DNA from: Apium graveolens
Lineage: Eukaryota; Streptophyta; Magnoliopsida; Apiales; Apiaceae
Length of the DNA stretch: 64,000 nt
Direction of reading: 5' to 3'
NCBI RefSeq assembly: GCF_009905375.1
Contig: NC_133647.1
Coordinates: 134,225,263 to 134,289,262, forward strand
The position numbers were made by a program, and so were the translations under genes. The first letter of the stretch is position 1. The number at the start of each line of letters is the position of its first letter. Below are positions 32,366 to 42,717 of this stretch, piece after piece. Under the pieces are notes generated by a model, which worked only from the letters and a program-made list of their open reading frames with translations, had not been told where the DNA came from and made no database searches.

Positions 32366-34366
32366 TTAGGATGAAGAATTGAGCATTCCAATTTCACTCA
32401 CAAGTCTAGTGAAGGTTGCTTCATCCAAAGGTTTAGTAAAAATATCAGCTAATTGTTTTTCTGTTGGAACAAAAATGAGCTCAATGGTACCATTTGCAGC
32501 ATGTTCCCTGATAAAATGGTACCTAACATCAATGTGCTTTGTTCTAGAATGATTAACTGGATTAGCTACTATAGATATGGCACTAGTATTGTCACACATA
32601 ATAGGAATTTTGTGTAACACTAGACCATAGTCCATTAGCTGATTTCTAATCCAAAGCACTTGAGCACAATAACTTCCAGCAGCTATATATCCAGCCTCAG
32701 CTGTGGAAGTTGACACATATTGTTGTTTCTTACTATACCAGGACACAAGTCTTTGACCAAGAAATTGACAGCTTCCACTAGTACTTTTCCTATCAACCCT
32801 GCATCCAGCAAAATCTGCATCTGTGTATCCAACAGCTTCAAAACCAGTTCCCTTAGGATACCATAATCCCAAGTTTGGAGTTCCCTTTAAGTATCTGAAA
32901 ATCCTTTTGACAACCATCAAATGTGATTCCTTTGGATTGGCTTGAAATCTGGCACATAGACAAGTAGCAAACATGATGTCTGGTCTACTAGCAGTCAAAT
33001 ACAACAATGATCCAATCATCCCTCTATAGCTTGAAATATCCACACTCTTGCCTTTCTTGTCTTCATCCAACTTGGTTGCAGTAGACATTGGTGTAGATGC
33101 AGGTGAGCTATCCACCATACCAAATTTCTTCAATAAGTCATTCACATATTTGGTTTGGCTGATGAAAATACCATCACTTTTTTGACTAACTTGAAGGCCA
33201 AGGAAGTAACTTAATTCTCCCATCATGCTCATTTCATACTCACTCTGTATTAGCCTAGAGAATCTTTGACAAAACTTTTCATTTGTAGATCCAAAGATGA
33301 TATCATCCACATAGATTTGAACTAGGATCATATCTTCACCATGTTTCTTGTAGAAGAGAGTCTTATCAATAGTACCTCTAGTAAAACCATATTTGAGTAG
33401 AAATTCTGACAGTGTGTCATACCAGGCTCTTGGTGCCTGTTTCAATCCATATAGAGCCTTAAGTAATTTATAAACAAAGTTAGGAAATTCTGGATCTTCA
33501 AAGCCAGGTGGCTGTTGCACATAAACTTCTTCTTCTAGTTCACCATTGAGAAAAACACTCTTGACATCCATTTGATACACCTTGAAATTTGAGTGTGCAG
33601 CAAATGGCAGAAAAATTCTTATTACTTCTAGTCTTGCAACAGGAGCAAAAGTCTTATCATAGTCAATTCCCTCTTCTTGTGAGTAGCCTTTAGCAACCAT
33701 CCTTGCTTTGTTTCTAGTAACAATTCCATTTTCATCCATTTTGTTCCTGTACACCCACTTAGTTCCAATTATGCTTTTGTTCTTTGGTGCAGGAACTAAT
33801 TTCCAAACTTTGTTTCTCTCAAACTGATCCAGCTCCTCCTGCATGGCACATATCCAGTCAGGATCCATTAGGGCTTCTTCAGTTTTCTTGGGCTCTACTT
33901 GAGATAGAAAACATGCATGTAGGCATTCATTAGCAGTTACACTTCTAGTTCTCACACCAGCTGAGGGATCACCAATAATAGCTTCTACTGTATAACTCCT
34001 ATCCCACTTTCTGGTGTGTGTCTGTTGACTAGTGCCTTTATCATTTTCTTCAGTATTACCATGACTGTCATTTCCATTTTCTCCTTCTCCCCCTGAGTTT
34101 GTGCCATCAAATTCAGGTGTCTGAAGTGAGCTTTCATTTCCGTGATTTTGTTCAGAGGTTTCTTCATTTGTCACTTGTTGTGTCACAACTTTATCTTCCT
34201 CATCAGAATCACTATCAATGGTTAGATTTCCAAATGCAAGGGCTTCAGCATCATTTTCATCAAGGCATTCCAAGCCTGGATACTTGTCATCATCAAAAGT
34301 CACATCTGTGCTTTCCATAATTTTCTTTTGATCAATCACATAAACTTTATAGGCTGTTCTTTCCAA
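32366..34366 (-). CDS. Copia B reverse transcriptase / RNase H
   Basis: This 666-codon frame begins in the acidic linker after integrase. RT motifs: [37 protein letters not shown] and the active site YVDDIIFG (DNA about 33298-33321). RNase [27 protein letters not shown] (here Glu-Ala-Glu has become Glu-Ala-Gly) and CDNTSAISI. The end [11 protein letters not shown] is the copia signature. The Glu-to-Gly change lies in an otherwise conserved RNase H motif. The frame is open across the full RT/RH region. Confidence 0.93.
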   Translation of the reverse strand: MERTAYKVYVIDQKKIMESTDVTFDDDKYPGLECLDENDAEALAFGNLTIDSDSDEEDKVVTQQVTNEETSEQNHGNESSLQTPEFDGTNSGGEGENGNDSHGNTEENDKGTSQQTHTRKWDRSYTVEAIIGDPSAGVRTRSVTANECLHACFLSQVEPKKTEEALMDPDWICAMQEELDQFERNKVWKLVPAPKNKSIIGTKWVYRNKMDENGIVTRNKARMVAKGYSQEEGIDYDKTFAPVARLEVIRIFLPFAAHSNFKVYQMDVKSVFLNGELEEEVYVQQPPGFEDPEFPNFVYKLLKALYGLKQAPRAWYDTLSEFLLKYGFTRGTIDKTLFYKKHGEDMILVQIYVDDIIFGSTNEKFCQRFSRLIQSEYEMSMMGELSYFLGLQVSQKSDGIFISQTKYVNDLLKKFGMVDSSPASTPMSTATKLDEDKKGKSVDISSYRGMIGSLLYLTASRPDIMFATCLCARFQANPKESHLMVVKRIFRYLKGTPNLGLWYPKGTGFEAVGYTDADFAGCRVDRKSTSGSCQFLGQRLVSWYSKKQQYVSTSTAEAGYIAAGSYCAQVLWIRNQLMDYGLVLHKIPIMCDNTSAISIVANPVNHSRTKHIDVRYHFIREHAANGTIELIFVPTEKQLADIFTKPLDEATFTRLVSEIGMLNSSS

Positions 34367-35025
34367 TGAATATCCCAGAAAATTGCTTCAAAAACTTTAG
34401 AGTCAAATTTTCCCACATATTCAGAGTTGTCTTTTAGAATATAACACTTGCTTCCAAACACATGTAGATGCTTCACTGTAGGCTTCCTGTTAGACATGAT
34501 TGAGTAGGATGATTTGCCATGAACTTTATTGATGAGATATCTGTTTTGAGTGTAGCATGCAGTATTAACAGCCTCTTCCCAAAAACTAGTTGGCAACTGA
34601 GCATCTTGTAGCAAAGTTCTAGAAGCTTCAACCAATGTTCTATTTTTCCTCTCAACTACTCCATTATGTTGAGGTGTTCTAGCTGCTGAAAATTCTTGAA
34701 CAATGCCTTTGCTTTTGCAGAATTCACTCAAAGTTGAGTTTCTGAATTCTGTTCCATTATCACTTCTCAATCTTTTCGCACTAACCTTTCCTTCAGCTTG
34801 CTTCTCAATTTTAATGATGTGCTCAATTATAATGTTTGGAGTTTCGTCTTTAGAGTACATGAACTCAACCCAAGTGTATCTTGAAAAATCATCAACCATG
34901 ACAAGGGCATATTTATTCCTTGAAATGGACAAGACATTTACTGGCCCAAACAAGTCCATGTGAATAAGTTGCAGAGGTGCACTTATGGAATTCACAGATT
35001 TTGACTTGTGACTTGATCTTTTCAT
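34336..35025 (-). pseudogene. Copia B integrase core
   Basis: A 229-codon frame with HMDLFGPV (first Asp), LRSDNGTEFRN (second Asp) and VVERKNR (Glu). The C-terminal VFGSKCYIL block is present but the following GIFVGY-type segment is altered and the frame shifts into the RT frame near 34366. It is separated from the finger part by a stop at about 35026-35034. Confidence 0.87.
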
Positions 35026-35034
35026 CTTTCCTTT

Positions 35035-35590
35035 CTAACAAGCTTCACAAACTTCCAGTTGAGTAAATTCCAGACCGGGCATGTCTCTCACAAGCTCCTT
35101 CTTGAATAAGGTGTTGATTGCTTTGAAATTCAAGTAAGATAGCTTTTTATGCCACCGTTTGCTTTGCTCTTCTGATGCCTTGGTGTAGAAACAATACACT
35201 CCTTCCTTATTTGTTGAGTCTAAGTCTGCAACAAACAAGTTTCCCTTTCTTACTCCCTTAAGAGCAATTTCACCAGTCTTTTTGCTAATAAAAGCACAAT
35301 CTTCTTTGTTGAAAACAACTTGAAAACATCTGTCTGCAAATTGACTAACACTTAGAAGATTTACTTCTAATCTAGCAACTAGTGCTACATCTTCAATGAC
35401 AACATTTCCAGAAACAATCTTTCCATATCCCATTGTGAATCCTTTGCTGTTGTCTCCAAAGGTCACCAAAGGGCCATCCATCTCCTCAAATTATGATAGC
35501 AGGGCCTTATCACCTGTCATATGCCTGGAACATCCACTATCAATGATCCATATGACCTTCTTCCCTTTGCCCTGCACACACTGAGGATTA
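35035..35590 (-). pseudogene. Copia B protease and integrase zinc finger
   Basis: The protease motif IIDSGCSRHMTGD is encoded at about 35512-35555, then a stop at about 35491. The frame 35481-35035 continues the protease and has the integrase finger, in which HKKLSHLNF has become HKKLSYLNF, losing a zinc-binding His. CEAC supplies the Cys pair before the stop. Confidence 0.82.
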
Positions 35591-36640
35591 AGTGTGTTTA
35601 GCTACCCAAGTTGTGTTGGGCACTTTCTTCTTGTTAACTGATTTCGCAGAAGTAGAATGAGAATTTTGAGATAAAATGGAATTCATAGACTGTTGAGCAT
35701 TTTCCCTTTCAGATATATAACCAACTTTTGATTCTATGAGATCAATTCTCAATTTGTAGCAACTCTTCATCACTTTCATGTTGCAGGGAATGCAGTCAAA
35801 CTTGTCACAGAATGAATAGGGATCATTTGCCTTAGCTTCATTGTACTTGCAGACTCCTTCAGGTGAATTGCTAACAGTCTTTTTACAAAGATGAGTTAGG
35901 TGATTCATTGATCCACAATTCTCACACCTCTTTCTAGGAGCATCTACAACATAAGCAAAATTATTGCTTTTATTTATCCCAATCTTTCCATTTCTATTCT
36001 TCTTTTTCTTTTTGACTTGTTTAGCTTTAATCTCCTTCATAGGCTCCTTAGTTTCTTGATTGGCTTTTGGTGTTTCAACAGAGATGGAAGACTGAGTTGT
36101 CTCATCATTTTTCTTTTCCTTGTCCTCATCAGCTATCTCCTGTTTGATGATCAACTCTTCTTCATTGAAGTTCACTTCACATGCCTTGAACAAAGGTGAT
36201 TCAACTTTCTTCAAAATAATTGGAACATCTTCAGTTTCAGTTGATTTCCCTTTGTCACTGACAGACTTCCTCTTGTTGTTCAAATCCTCATAATCAAGAC
36301 CAATGGCAATATTTGCACATGGCTTGTTCTTTTCATGATATTGGCCAATCAAATCAGAAGCATTTTCGAAGGACTTCAGCTTCACTTCATTCTTCTCCAG
36401 CTTCTCTCTCAATACTGCTTCAATTTCACTTGCACACTTTAATTTGTTCTTTAAGTATGCATTTTCTTGCTTAACAGTATCAAGCTCAACCAGCAACAAT
36501 TCAGTCTCTTGTTTTTCACTCTCAAGTTTTTCATTGATCTTTTTCAATCTGCTAACTTCCTCATTTGCAGCAACCATGCTTGTATGAATGTGGAACATTT
36601 CTGTGCTCATCTTTTCAACAGTTTCCTTATATTGACTCAC
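35588..36640 (-). CDS. Copia B gag coiled-coil and second zinc motif
   Basis: A 350-codon frame. Residues 1-110 have heptad spacing (coiled coil), then acidic and Lys-rich low-complexity sequence, then CENCGSMNHLTHLC (CX2CX4HX4C) near residue 239. This is the same arrangement as in copia A and C and forms the Gag-to-protease spacer of Sirevirus polyproteins. Confidence 0.72.
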   Translation of the reverse strand: MSQYKETVEKMSTEMFHIHTSMVAANEEVSRLKKINEKLESEKQETELLLVELDTVKQENAYLKNKLKCASEIEAVLREKLEKNEVKLKSFENASDLIGQYHEKNKPCANIAIGLDYEDLNNKRKSVSDKGKSTETEDVPIILKKVESPLFKACEVNFNEEELIIKQEIADEDKEKKNDETTQSSISVETPKANQETKEPMKEIKAKQVKKKKKNRNGKIGINKSNNFAYVVDAPRKRCENCGSMNHLTHLCKKTVSNSPEGVCKYNEAKANDPYSFCDKFDCIPCNMKVMKSCYKLRIDLIESKVGYISERENAQQSMNSILSQNSHSTSAKSVNKKKVPNTTWVAKHT

Positions 36641-36643
36641 ATT

Positions 36644-37973
36644 TTAATCAATTGTGGTAAGAGTTGGTACCTGTGATTTAGATGATGAAGAATATCCTTG
36701 CTCCAAGGCCATGAATGCATAGTTTCCAACTTCTTCATCTTTATCATTATCTGAATCATTCCAGCTCTTGCCCTCTGCAATATAAGCTTTCCCTTGTTGC
36801 TTCTTTAGAAGAGCATCATACTTTGCTTCCAATTCAAGATAGGCTTTATCTTTCTTTGCCTTCTTGGGTTTTCTACATTCTGTAGCAAAATGGCCCAACT
36901 CATCACAGTTAAAGCACCTTATTTTTGATCTATCAACAGATCCAGTTTTGTAGCCAGTTTTGCTATCAGGAGTGTACTTCCCTTTTCCTTTCCAGCTGTT
37001 GTCTTTGTTGAAGGACTGTCCTTTGCTCTTGAAAAATCTTGGTTTCTTTACTCTAATATTAGAGAATTTTCTAGCCAAGTAAGCCATTGATTTGTCTAGC
37101 TCATTAAGCTCATCAAGAGTGTAGAACTCATCTTCTTCATCCAATTCCAGTATGACTTGCTCTTCAGTGTCATTGACTCTTTCTCACTTGTAGAAGTTGC
37201 TGGAGTTGGGAATCTTTGCTCATCAGTAGAAGTCTGGCCACCATTCACAATCAGTGCACTTGAGCCATCCATTACATATCCTTGACCAGCCCTTAATGAC
37301 TTCTTTTGAATCATTTCAAGTTCATAAAAATTTTCAGAATCCCATAAAGTACTTCCAGTGTGATTCTACTCAGATCCCTTCCTTATCTGATTACAGAGAT
37401 CTTTTGTTCCAAATGGTCAGGGAGAGTGAGCAAGAACTTCAAATTCACTTCTTCAACATCATAAAATTTATCATGAAGCTGCAAATCATTTATCAGCTTA
37501 TTAAACCTTTCAAACACATCAGTAATACCCTCCTTTGGTTTAGCCATAAAACCCTCATACTGAGAAATCAATATTCTTCTTTGATTTGACCTAACCTCCT
37601 CAGTTCCTTCACAAAGTATTTCAATCTTTTCCCAGATCTGTTTAGCAGTGTCACAGTTGACAATGTTATTATACATTACATTGTCAAGTGACTCAATTAG
37701 TATTAGTTGCAAAGCACTGTCTAGGGAAAATTTCTCTCTTTCAGGTTCAGTATACTCAGAAGGATCCTTGGGAGCATAATGAGCTGGAATAACCATATCT
37801 CCATCTGTGGTTTCCTCAACTCTAACTACAGGAGTGAAGGGCCCATTCTTGAGGATACCAATGTAGAGATGATTGGCCATTCTTATAAACAGTAACATTT
37901 TCTTTTTCCATAAAGTGTAATTAGCCTTATCAAAGGGAGGAATCTTGATACTACTGATTTTCTGTGTATTCAT
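36644..37973 (-). pseudogene. Copia B gag, frameshifted, with CCHC zinc knuckle
   Basis: The likely gag start is the MNTQKISSIKIPPFD methionine at about 37973, 36 bp past the primer site. The N-terminal frame runs to 37383 and includes NYTLWKKKMLLFI and LIESLDNVMYNNIVNCDTAK. The frame breaks near 37380 and 37150 and resumes at 37144-36644, with CFNCDELGHFATEC (CX2CX4HX4C). It packages RNA and forms particles; this copy is interrupted. Confidence 0.85.
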
Positions 37974-38008
37974 TTTTCCAAGATCTAATCTGTTTACTTT
38001 CAGATTTT

Positions 38009-38020
38009 GCTCTGATACCA
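38009..38020 (-). other. tRNA-Met primer binding site of copia B
   Basis: TGGTATCAGAGC on the minus strand, 2 bp inside the 5' LTR. Confidence 0.95.
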
Positions 38021-38022
38021 CT

Positions 38023-39357
38023 TGTTAGATATGAATACAACACAGAGGGGGGGGGGTGAATGTGTTTTGGCTTAAATGTTTGATTTTCGATCGACTTAGG
38101 CTTTAATAGTTGGTTGTTGTTTATGATTTAGTAGAATGCATGTTAAACATAAATAGCTGTGCAAATATGTAAAACAAAGATCTTCAAAACTGACTTAATT
38201 TTATATTAAAAATCAAGCAGTGTTTTGCTACAAAATCTCTAAGTTCTTGTTTTAGAACTTAGCTTCTTTCTTGAGAGAGAACACACACTTTTCTATTCTG
38301 ATTGTTCTACTTAACTAGAGGACAAATGTTAACTTTATTACTCAGTTAACTGTTGGTTTACACGGTGGATAATAAACATGCTATTAGCTTTTCTAAACTG
38401 TCACTTGTCATTTCTATTTATAGAAAAGCAAATCTTCCATTTCTGGCTTAGCATATCTTTAGCATCCTGTGATTACTTTAATCTCCTCTGTCAGTTAATC
38501 TTTGCCATTGATCTTGTACATCTCTCAAGCTGCTTTTTGTAGACTTGTCAATCCAGTTGTGTGAATTGTTTGTTGATTTGCAATCTTGGATATTGAACTG
38601 TTCTGCAATTCTATACTTAGAGAAATTTCTTCACTTCGAGATCTTCCAATTAAGCTGTAGAGAAATCGACATCTCGATAGGCATGTTGGCTTATCGATAT
38701 CTCTGAAACTTCATTATTAACTTGACTTATCGACAACTCTGAGTTCTCTAGTGAATTTTGGTTTATCGATAACTCAGAGTTCTCTAATGGACTTTGGCTT
38801 ATCGATAACTCAGAGTTCTCTAATGAATGTATACTTGTCGATATCTCTGAGTTCTCGAATGGGCAATTCCTGAGTTTTCTATACCCGGTGGATGTTGCTT
38901 ATCCGTCGAGTAGTGAAGGCTTATCCGTCGAGTAGACATTGCTCATCCGTCGAGTAGATATTGCTCATTCGGCGGGTAGATGTTATTCATCCGTCAGTAC
39001 TCTCTGGAGTTTAAATGACTTCTCGATAAGTCATTCTGGAGTTCTCGAATGATTTCTCTATAACACTAATTCTGTGACTTGTAGAGATCTTGACTTAGAA
39101 TGTTTTACACCAAACATATTTATTCAACTTCAAGCTTCTTCATAATTCTTCTGAGGAATGATCTTCTTGATCTTCTTCCAGATAGAATTCTTAGGCTTGA
39201 CACTGTTTAGAGAAAAATGCTCCAGTCTGCTCCATTTACATTTTACAGACATTAAGTGTTACAAGTATGAAATACAGATTAAGGTTACAATACAACTAAT
39301 CTTAGGGTTGTCAGTATGACTTAGTCTTGTTATAATACAAGCATGTCTTGCACAACA
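38023..39357 (-). repeat. 5' LTR of copia B
   Basis: TGTTAGATATG to GCACAACA on the + strand, 1,335 bp. It differs from the 3' LTR at a few dozen positions by eye. A run of nine Gs lies at its left edge, corresponding to the C-run near the LTR 3' end in the other copia elements. Confidence 0.95.
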
Positions 39358-40082
39358 TCAACATGACTCATATACTCCTACAGAATCTACACAAAGTTGT
39401 TTGCAGGAATGTGCTACAATTCTTATTTGTTACATAAGCTACTCACCCGGTGGATGTCAAATTGCCATCCGTCGGGACTATATTAAATCATCCGTCCGGA
39501 CTATATTTGATCATCCGTCGATTGCTACAATATTCACTAAGTTCAATCTACTAAGGTGATTTGTTTAACTTATCATCAAGTTCACAACATATTCCTAACA
39601 TATTAAAAATTATTTTAATATTTTATAACTCGAATTATGAGTAGTTTAAATACCGTAAAAAGTAATATGTTGATATATCAGATAGAGTAGTTTAATATAT
39701 AAATAATCATATATAACTTAATTATTTCTAATATTATAATATAATATTTTAAAAATCATAAAAAGTATTGTATATTTTCAAATTTTATATAAAAAATTTG
39801 GTTTTTAATTGGGCTTTACAAAAAGCCCGGGTTTTTATCCGGGCCGAACCGGACTTCTATCCGGGTTTTTTAAGATCCGGACTTTTATCCAGACTTTGTT
39901 AAATATGGGCTTTTATTTAGATTTTTTGGGTTTCGGGCCGGGCCATATTTTCGAGAAAAAAGGCCCATTTAAAGTCGCGGGCTGGGCCGAACTGGGCCTG
40001 GTTTTTTTCCGGATCTGGCTTTTGGGGTTTTTTCCGGATAGGATTTTGGGTTTCGGATATTTTAAACATCTCTAGGCAGGTG

Positions 40083-40800
40083 TCGTGAATTCTTCGCTCC
40101 CATGTTTTAACATCACTAGAACTACTTCTCGTACAACATTTTATGTTTTATATCGAACTTATAAATTTTATAGATCCATTGGACATCAATCAACCTTTCA
40201 ATTATATTTCTTTCCAAATTTTGGTAACAACCTTAATAACCATTTTTAAATCTATGAAGAAGATTTAACTTTATAGTCAATAAGCAATTAATTTTTCATT
40301 ATGTGCAACATGACGGGTCGCAACTGAGTCAAATAACCATCTACATCTTTTGTCAGATTACCAATATTGCGTTCGACTATATCATCAAATCAATGTATTA
40401 TTTTCTCTCTAATCCGAGTATTACTAGAAATTTCTTTTTACACGATATCATTTACTTCAACGAAATTTTCTAATAACAAACATTGGTTTGTCGTGAATTT
40501 TAAATCATTTTTGCGACCCCCGCTTCTACGAAGTCCGCATAATTTCTTCATTTTGTGGATCTTCATAAAATAATTGGACTCATCCAATTTTTAAAAATTA
40601 TGAGAAATAGTCAAATTATTATTATTTACTATGCTCAATTTTCCGCTCAATCATTACAAAACTTCTTCATCTTTCAACAATAACTCCAAAAATTTATATT
40701 AACTAATATATAAAAAAAATAGTATTAATAATCCATAAAAAACTAAGATAATCTAATCCACAAAGAAAAATTAGGAAAAACATTCTATTCAATAATAATC
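40083..40800. other. Unassigned region, possible minus-strand coding remnant
   Basis: On the minus strand around 40290-40580 there are short stretches with protein-like composition (for example a KLCGLRRSGG segment) broken by stops. No family is recognised, and it could be a degraded transposon or gene fragment. Confidence 0.3.
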
Positions 40801-41030
40801 TTTTTTTTATCGTAGGGAACCCGCAACCGCTAACATTTGGGTGCGCACTGGGTAAATTCCACGGGTTCACGCAATAGCCTGCAAACCACGTGAACCAAGA
40901 TAAACCACATTTAAGCGACAGGATCTGGCTCAGGAGGCATAATCATAAATTCTCCTTCCGTGGGATTCAAACCTATGACCAAGATGATAATTATCTCATC
41001 TTTAACCAACTGAGTCAACCTTTACGGGTA
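40801..41030 (-). mobile_element. tRNA-derived SINE (Au-like), reversed
   Basis: Starts with a T-run (the reversed tail). On the minus strand it has GGTTGACTCAGTTGG-type A box, the B-box-like GGTCATAGGTTTGAATCCCA, and the body GGTTCACGTGGTTTGCAGG plus TGCGCACCCAAATGTTAGCGG. It aligns with the SINE at 20871. No clear target duplication could be read. Confidence 0.85.
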
Positions 41031-41085
41031 AAAACAATATAGATGGTAATCTATATTGTTTAAAAGACATGCAAAAACAATAATA

Positions 41086-41330
41086 CAGTAAAATCTCTAT
41101 AAATTTTATAATACCGGAATCGGTAAAATTTATTAATTTACCGAGATTATTAAATTATAGATGTTCAATATACAATATTGTTATTATACCGTGATCAAAA
41201 ATTTAATTTGAAAATATAACTTATAGTGGGTTATTAATTTATCGAAATTATTAAATTATCGAGATTGAATATACAACGTTATTATTATATCAGGACCAAA
41301 AATTTGTATTGAAAACATGTGCATTTTTTT
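41086..41330 (+). mobile_element. Pogo/Emigrant-type (Tc1/mariner) terminal fragment
   Basis: Begins CAGTAAAATCTCTATAAATT after a TA, almost identical to the well-known CAGTAAAACCTCTATAAATTAATA terminus of plant pogo-like elements. Repeated TTATTAATTTA...CGAGATTATTAAATTAT segments follow. The opposite terminus is not found nearby, so it is a fragment. Confidence 0.6.
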
Positions 41331-41339
41331 AAAGTACTT

Positions 41340-42053
41340 TAATTCTCAAGATTAGGTTTGCCCACACAAGTTTTAATTGTGCTTACAGGATTTGACCTCA
41401 TTACATCTGCCTTATACTCGTACAACCTTTTATACTATTTAGCAATTTTCCCTTTAATTTCTGACAATGCTATATTTTAGCTAATCAATGCTGATTTTTT
41501 GAGATAATCAGCCCATGGACTTCATTGATATATTGCTGAAATTCTCTAAACTTCTATTTAGAATTATCTCTTACATGATTCTCAAATTTCCTAGTCAACC
41601 AATCTGACCTAACAAAGGAGTGTTTATGTATTAATATGCATCCATGTTATTTATTGTATGTTTTAACGTGAAGTGTCACATCAATACCAATTTTACTTGC
41701 TAATAAATACCAAGTGCAAGTTTTATTACACCTACCTTGAAACCACTGCAAATCATTTTTAGAAAACCATATATCCCTTTTTCGTTCCACATCATAATAG
41801 ATAATAACATGTTTCAAAAGTTTAACTATCTCGTGAACATCAAACCATTCTGAAACTCAATGTGCCTCACTGGGGTTTTTAATTGAATATATTGTATGAA
41901 GTTTTTTTAATTTTGTTGGTAGTCCTAAATGATTCTTCCTCATAATCACTAAAATATGTTGAATCTAATGAAACCATTTTTAAAAGAATCACTTCCATGG
42001 ACACTTTCCACATCATTATTATTATCCAAATCAAGTTTTTCCTTTTTTTTCTT
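41340..42053 (-). pseudogene. MULE transposase, downstream half (degenerate)
   Basis: Minus-strand reading shows fragments of a Mutator-like transposase N-terminal DNA-binding (MuDR) domain: DIWFSKNDLQWFQGRCNKTC then WYLLASKIG (about 41664-41790), and RSDWLTRKFENHVRDNS (about 41571-41622). The C...CxW...H pattern is typical. Many stops and frameshifts. The upstream half lies across copia C at 55150-55779. Confidence 0.65.
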
Positions 42054-42661
42054 TGTTAGATATATTTGATAATGTCATGACTAATGTGATTTATGTTTAG
42101 TTTTCAAATTTTACTAAAACAGGACAAATCAGTACTTAACTGGAGATCAGCACTTATACTGAAGTCAGAATTTAAGTTGTCAGAACTTAAGTTATCAGGA
42201 GCTATTTATCAGAAGATAATATCAAGACTTAAGGAGACTTTCAGATAAGGAAGGCGGCTGATTAAAAGGAAAGAATATCAAGACAAACGTAAGAAGAGAT
42301 ATGCATGAAGAAGGAATTCTATGAAGAATAGAATACTTGAAAGAAAATATATCTGATTGATATATTCTAGGAAGCAGAATTATATTCCATATCAATTAGC
42401 GATTATCTTGTAACTGTGTAGTATGTAAACACAGACATAGGGTTTACACTACAAGTGTTATCATTATCGAGAATATTATTCATTGTAACCCTAGCAGCTC
42501 TCGTGATACTTGTTCATCACTGAGAGAGGACAGTTCTGTATTGTAACAGAGTTTATTGCTTTGAATAAAGTCTATTTTCTGTTACTTGTGTTATTAGAAT
42601 TCGATTTGATTGTGCTATACACTGTATTCAACCCCCCTCCTACAGTGTGTGTGACCTAACA
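42054..42661 (+). repeat. 5' LTR of copia C
   Basis: TGTTAGATATA to GACCTAACA, 608 bp. It contains AACTTAAGTT palindromes with TCAGAACTTAAG repeats near 42165-42200 and the C-run CCCCCCTCC near its 3' end at about 42632-42640. Confidence 0.95.
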
Positions 42662-42663
42662 AG

Positions 42664-42675
42664 TGGTATCAGAGC
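42664..42675 (+). other. tRNA-Met primer binding site of copia C
   Basis: TGGTATCAGAGC, 2 bp after the LTR. Confidence 0.96.
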
Positions 42676-42717
42676 CTATCTGTTAACACACAAACAGTTT
42701 AAGATCCAAAAACAATC

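Larger units (their letters stand above)
27086..39357 (-). mobile_element. Copia retrotransposon B, full-length Sirevirus with extra ORF
   Basis: Paired LTRs 38023-39357 (5') and 27086-28419 (3') are flanked by the 5-bp duplication TCAAC (27081-27085 and 39358-39362). On the minus strand: primer site, gag, protease, integrase, RT/RNase H, a long third ORF (31548-29560) with its own TATA-like box, and a polypurine tract next to the 3' LTR. At 12.3 kb with 1.33-kb LTRs it matches the Sirevirus/Maximus plan. LTRs differ at a few dozen sites by eye, so insertion is relatively recent. Gag and the third ORF contain stops or frameshifts. Confidence 0.94.
26299..39600. mobile_element. Copia solo LTR, interrupted by copia element B
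   Basis: It starts TGTTATTCCC and ends ATTCCTAACA, flanked by a 5-bp duplication TATTA (26294-26298 and 39601-39605). Its own sequence (26299-27085 plus 39363-39600) aligns along most of its length with the LTR of copia A, including the G-run with TTGAATG at the left and AACTTATCATCAA near the right end. There is no internal domain of its own, so it is a solo LTR produced by LTR-LTR recombination. It carries ATCCGTCGG motifs at about 26908-26985 and 39430-39530. Confidence 0.88.
26094..40074. mobile_element. Non-autonomous hAT-like element, interrupted by nested LTR elements
   Basis: Flanked by an exact 8-bp duplication GGCAGGTG (26086-26093 and 40075-40082). Termini are TAGAGATAC at left and the reverse TAGAGATGT at right, a short inverted repeat. 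Its own sequence is 26094-26298 plus 39606-40074, about 0.67 kb, rich in GGGCC/CCGGG subterminal blocks with no coding capacity. All of 26299-39605 is later insertion plus target duplication. Confidence 0.82.

Noticed and set aside
39809..40075. ORF rich in Phe and Gly (88 codons)
   Set aside because: Falls in the GGGCC/CCGG-rich end of a non-autonomous hAT element; composition driven.
40367..40573. Possible small host gene
   Set aside because: Only 68 codons, no domain, and the opposite strand looks equally coding-like but broken.
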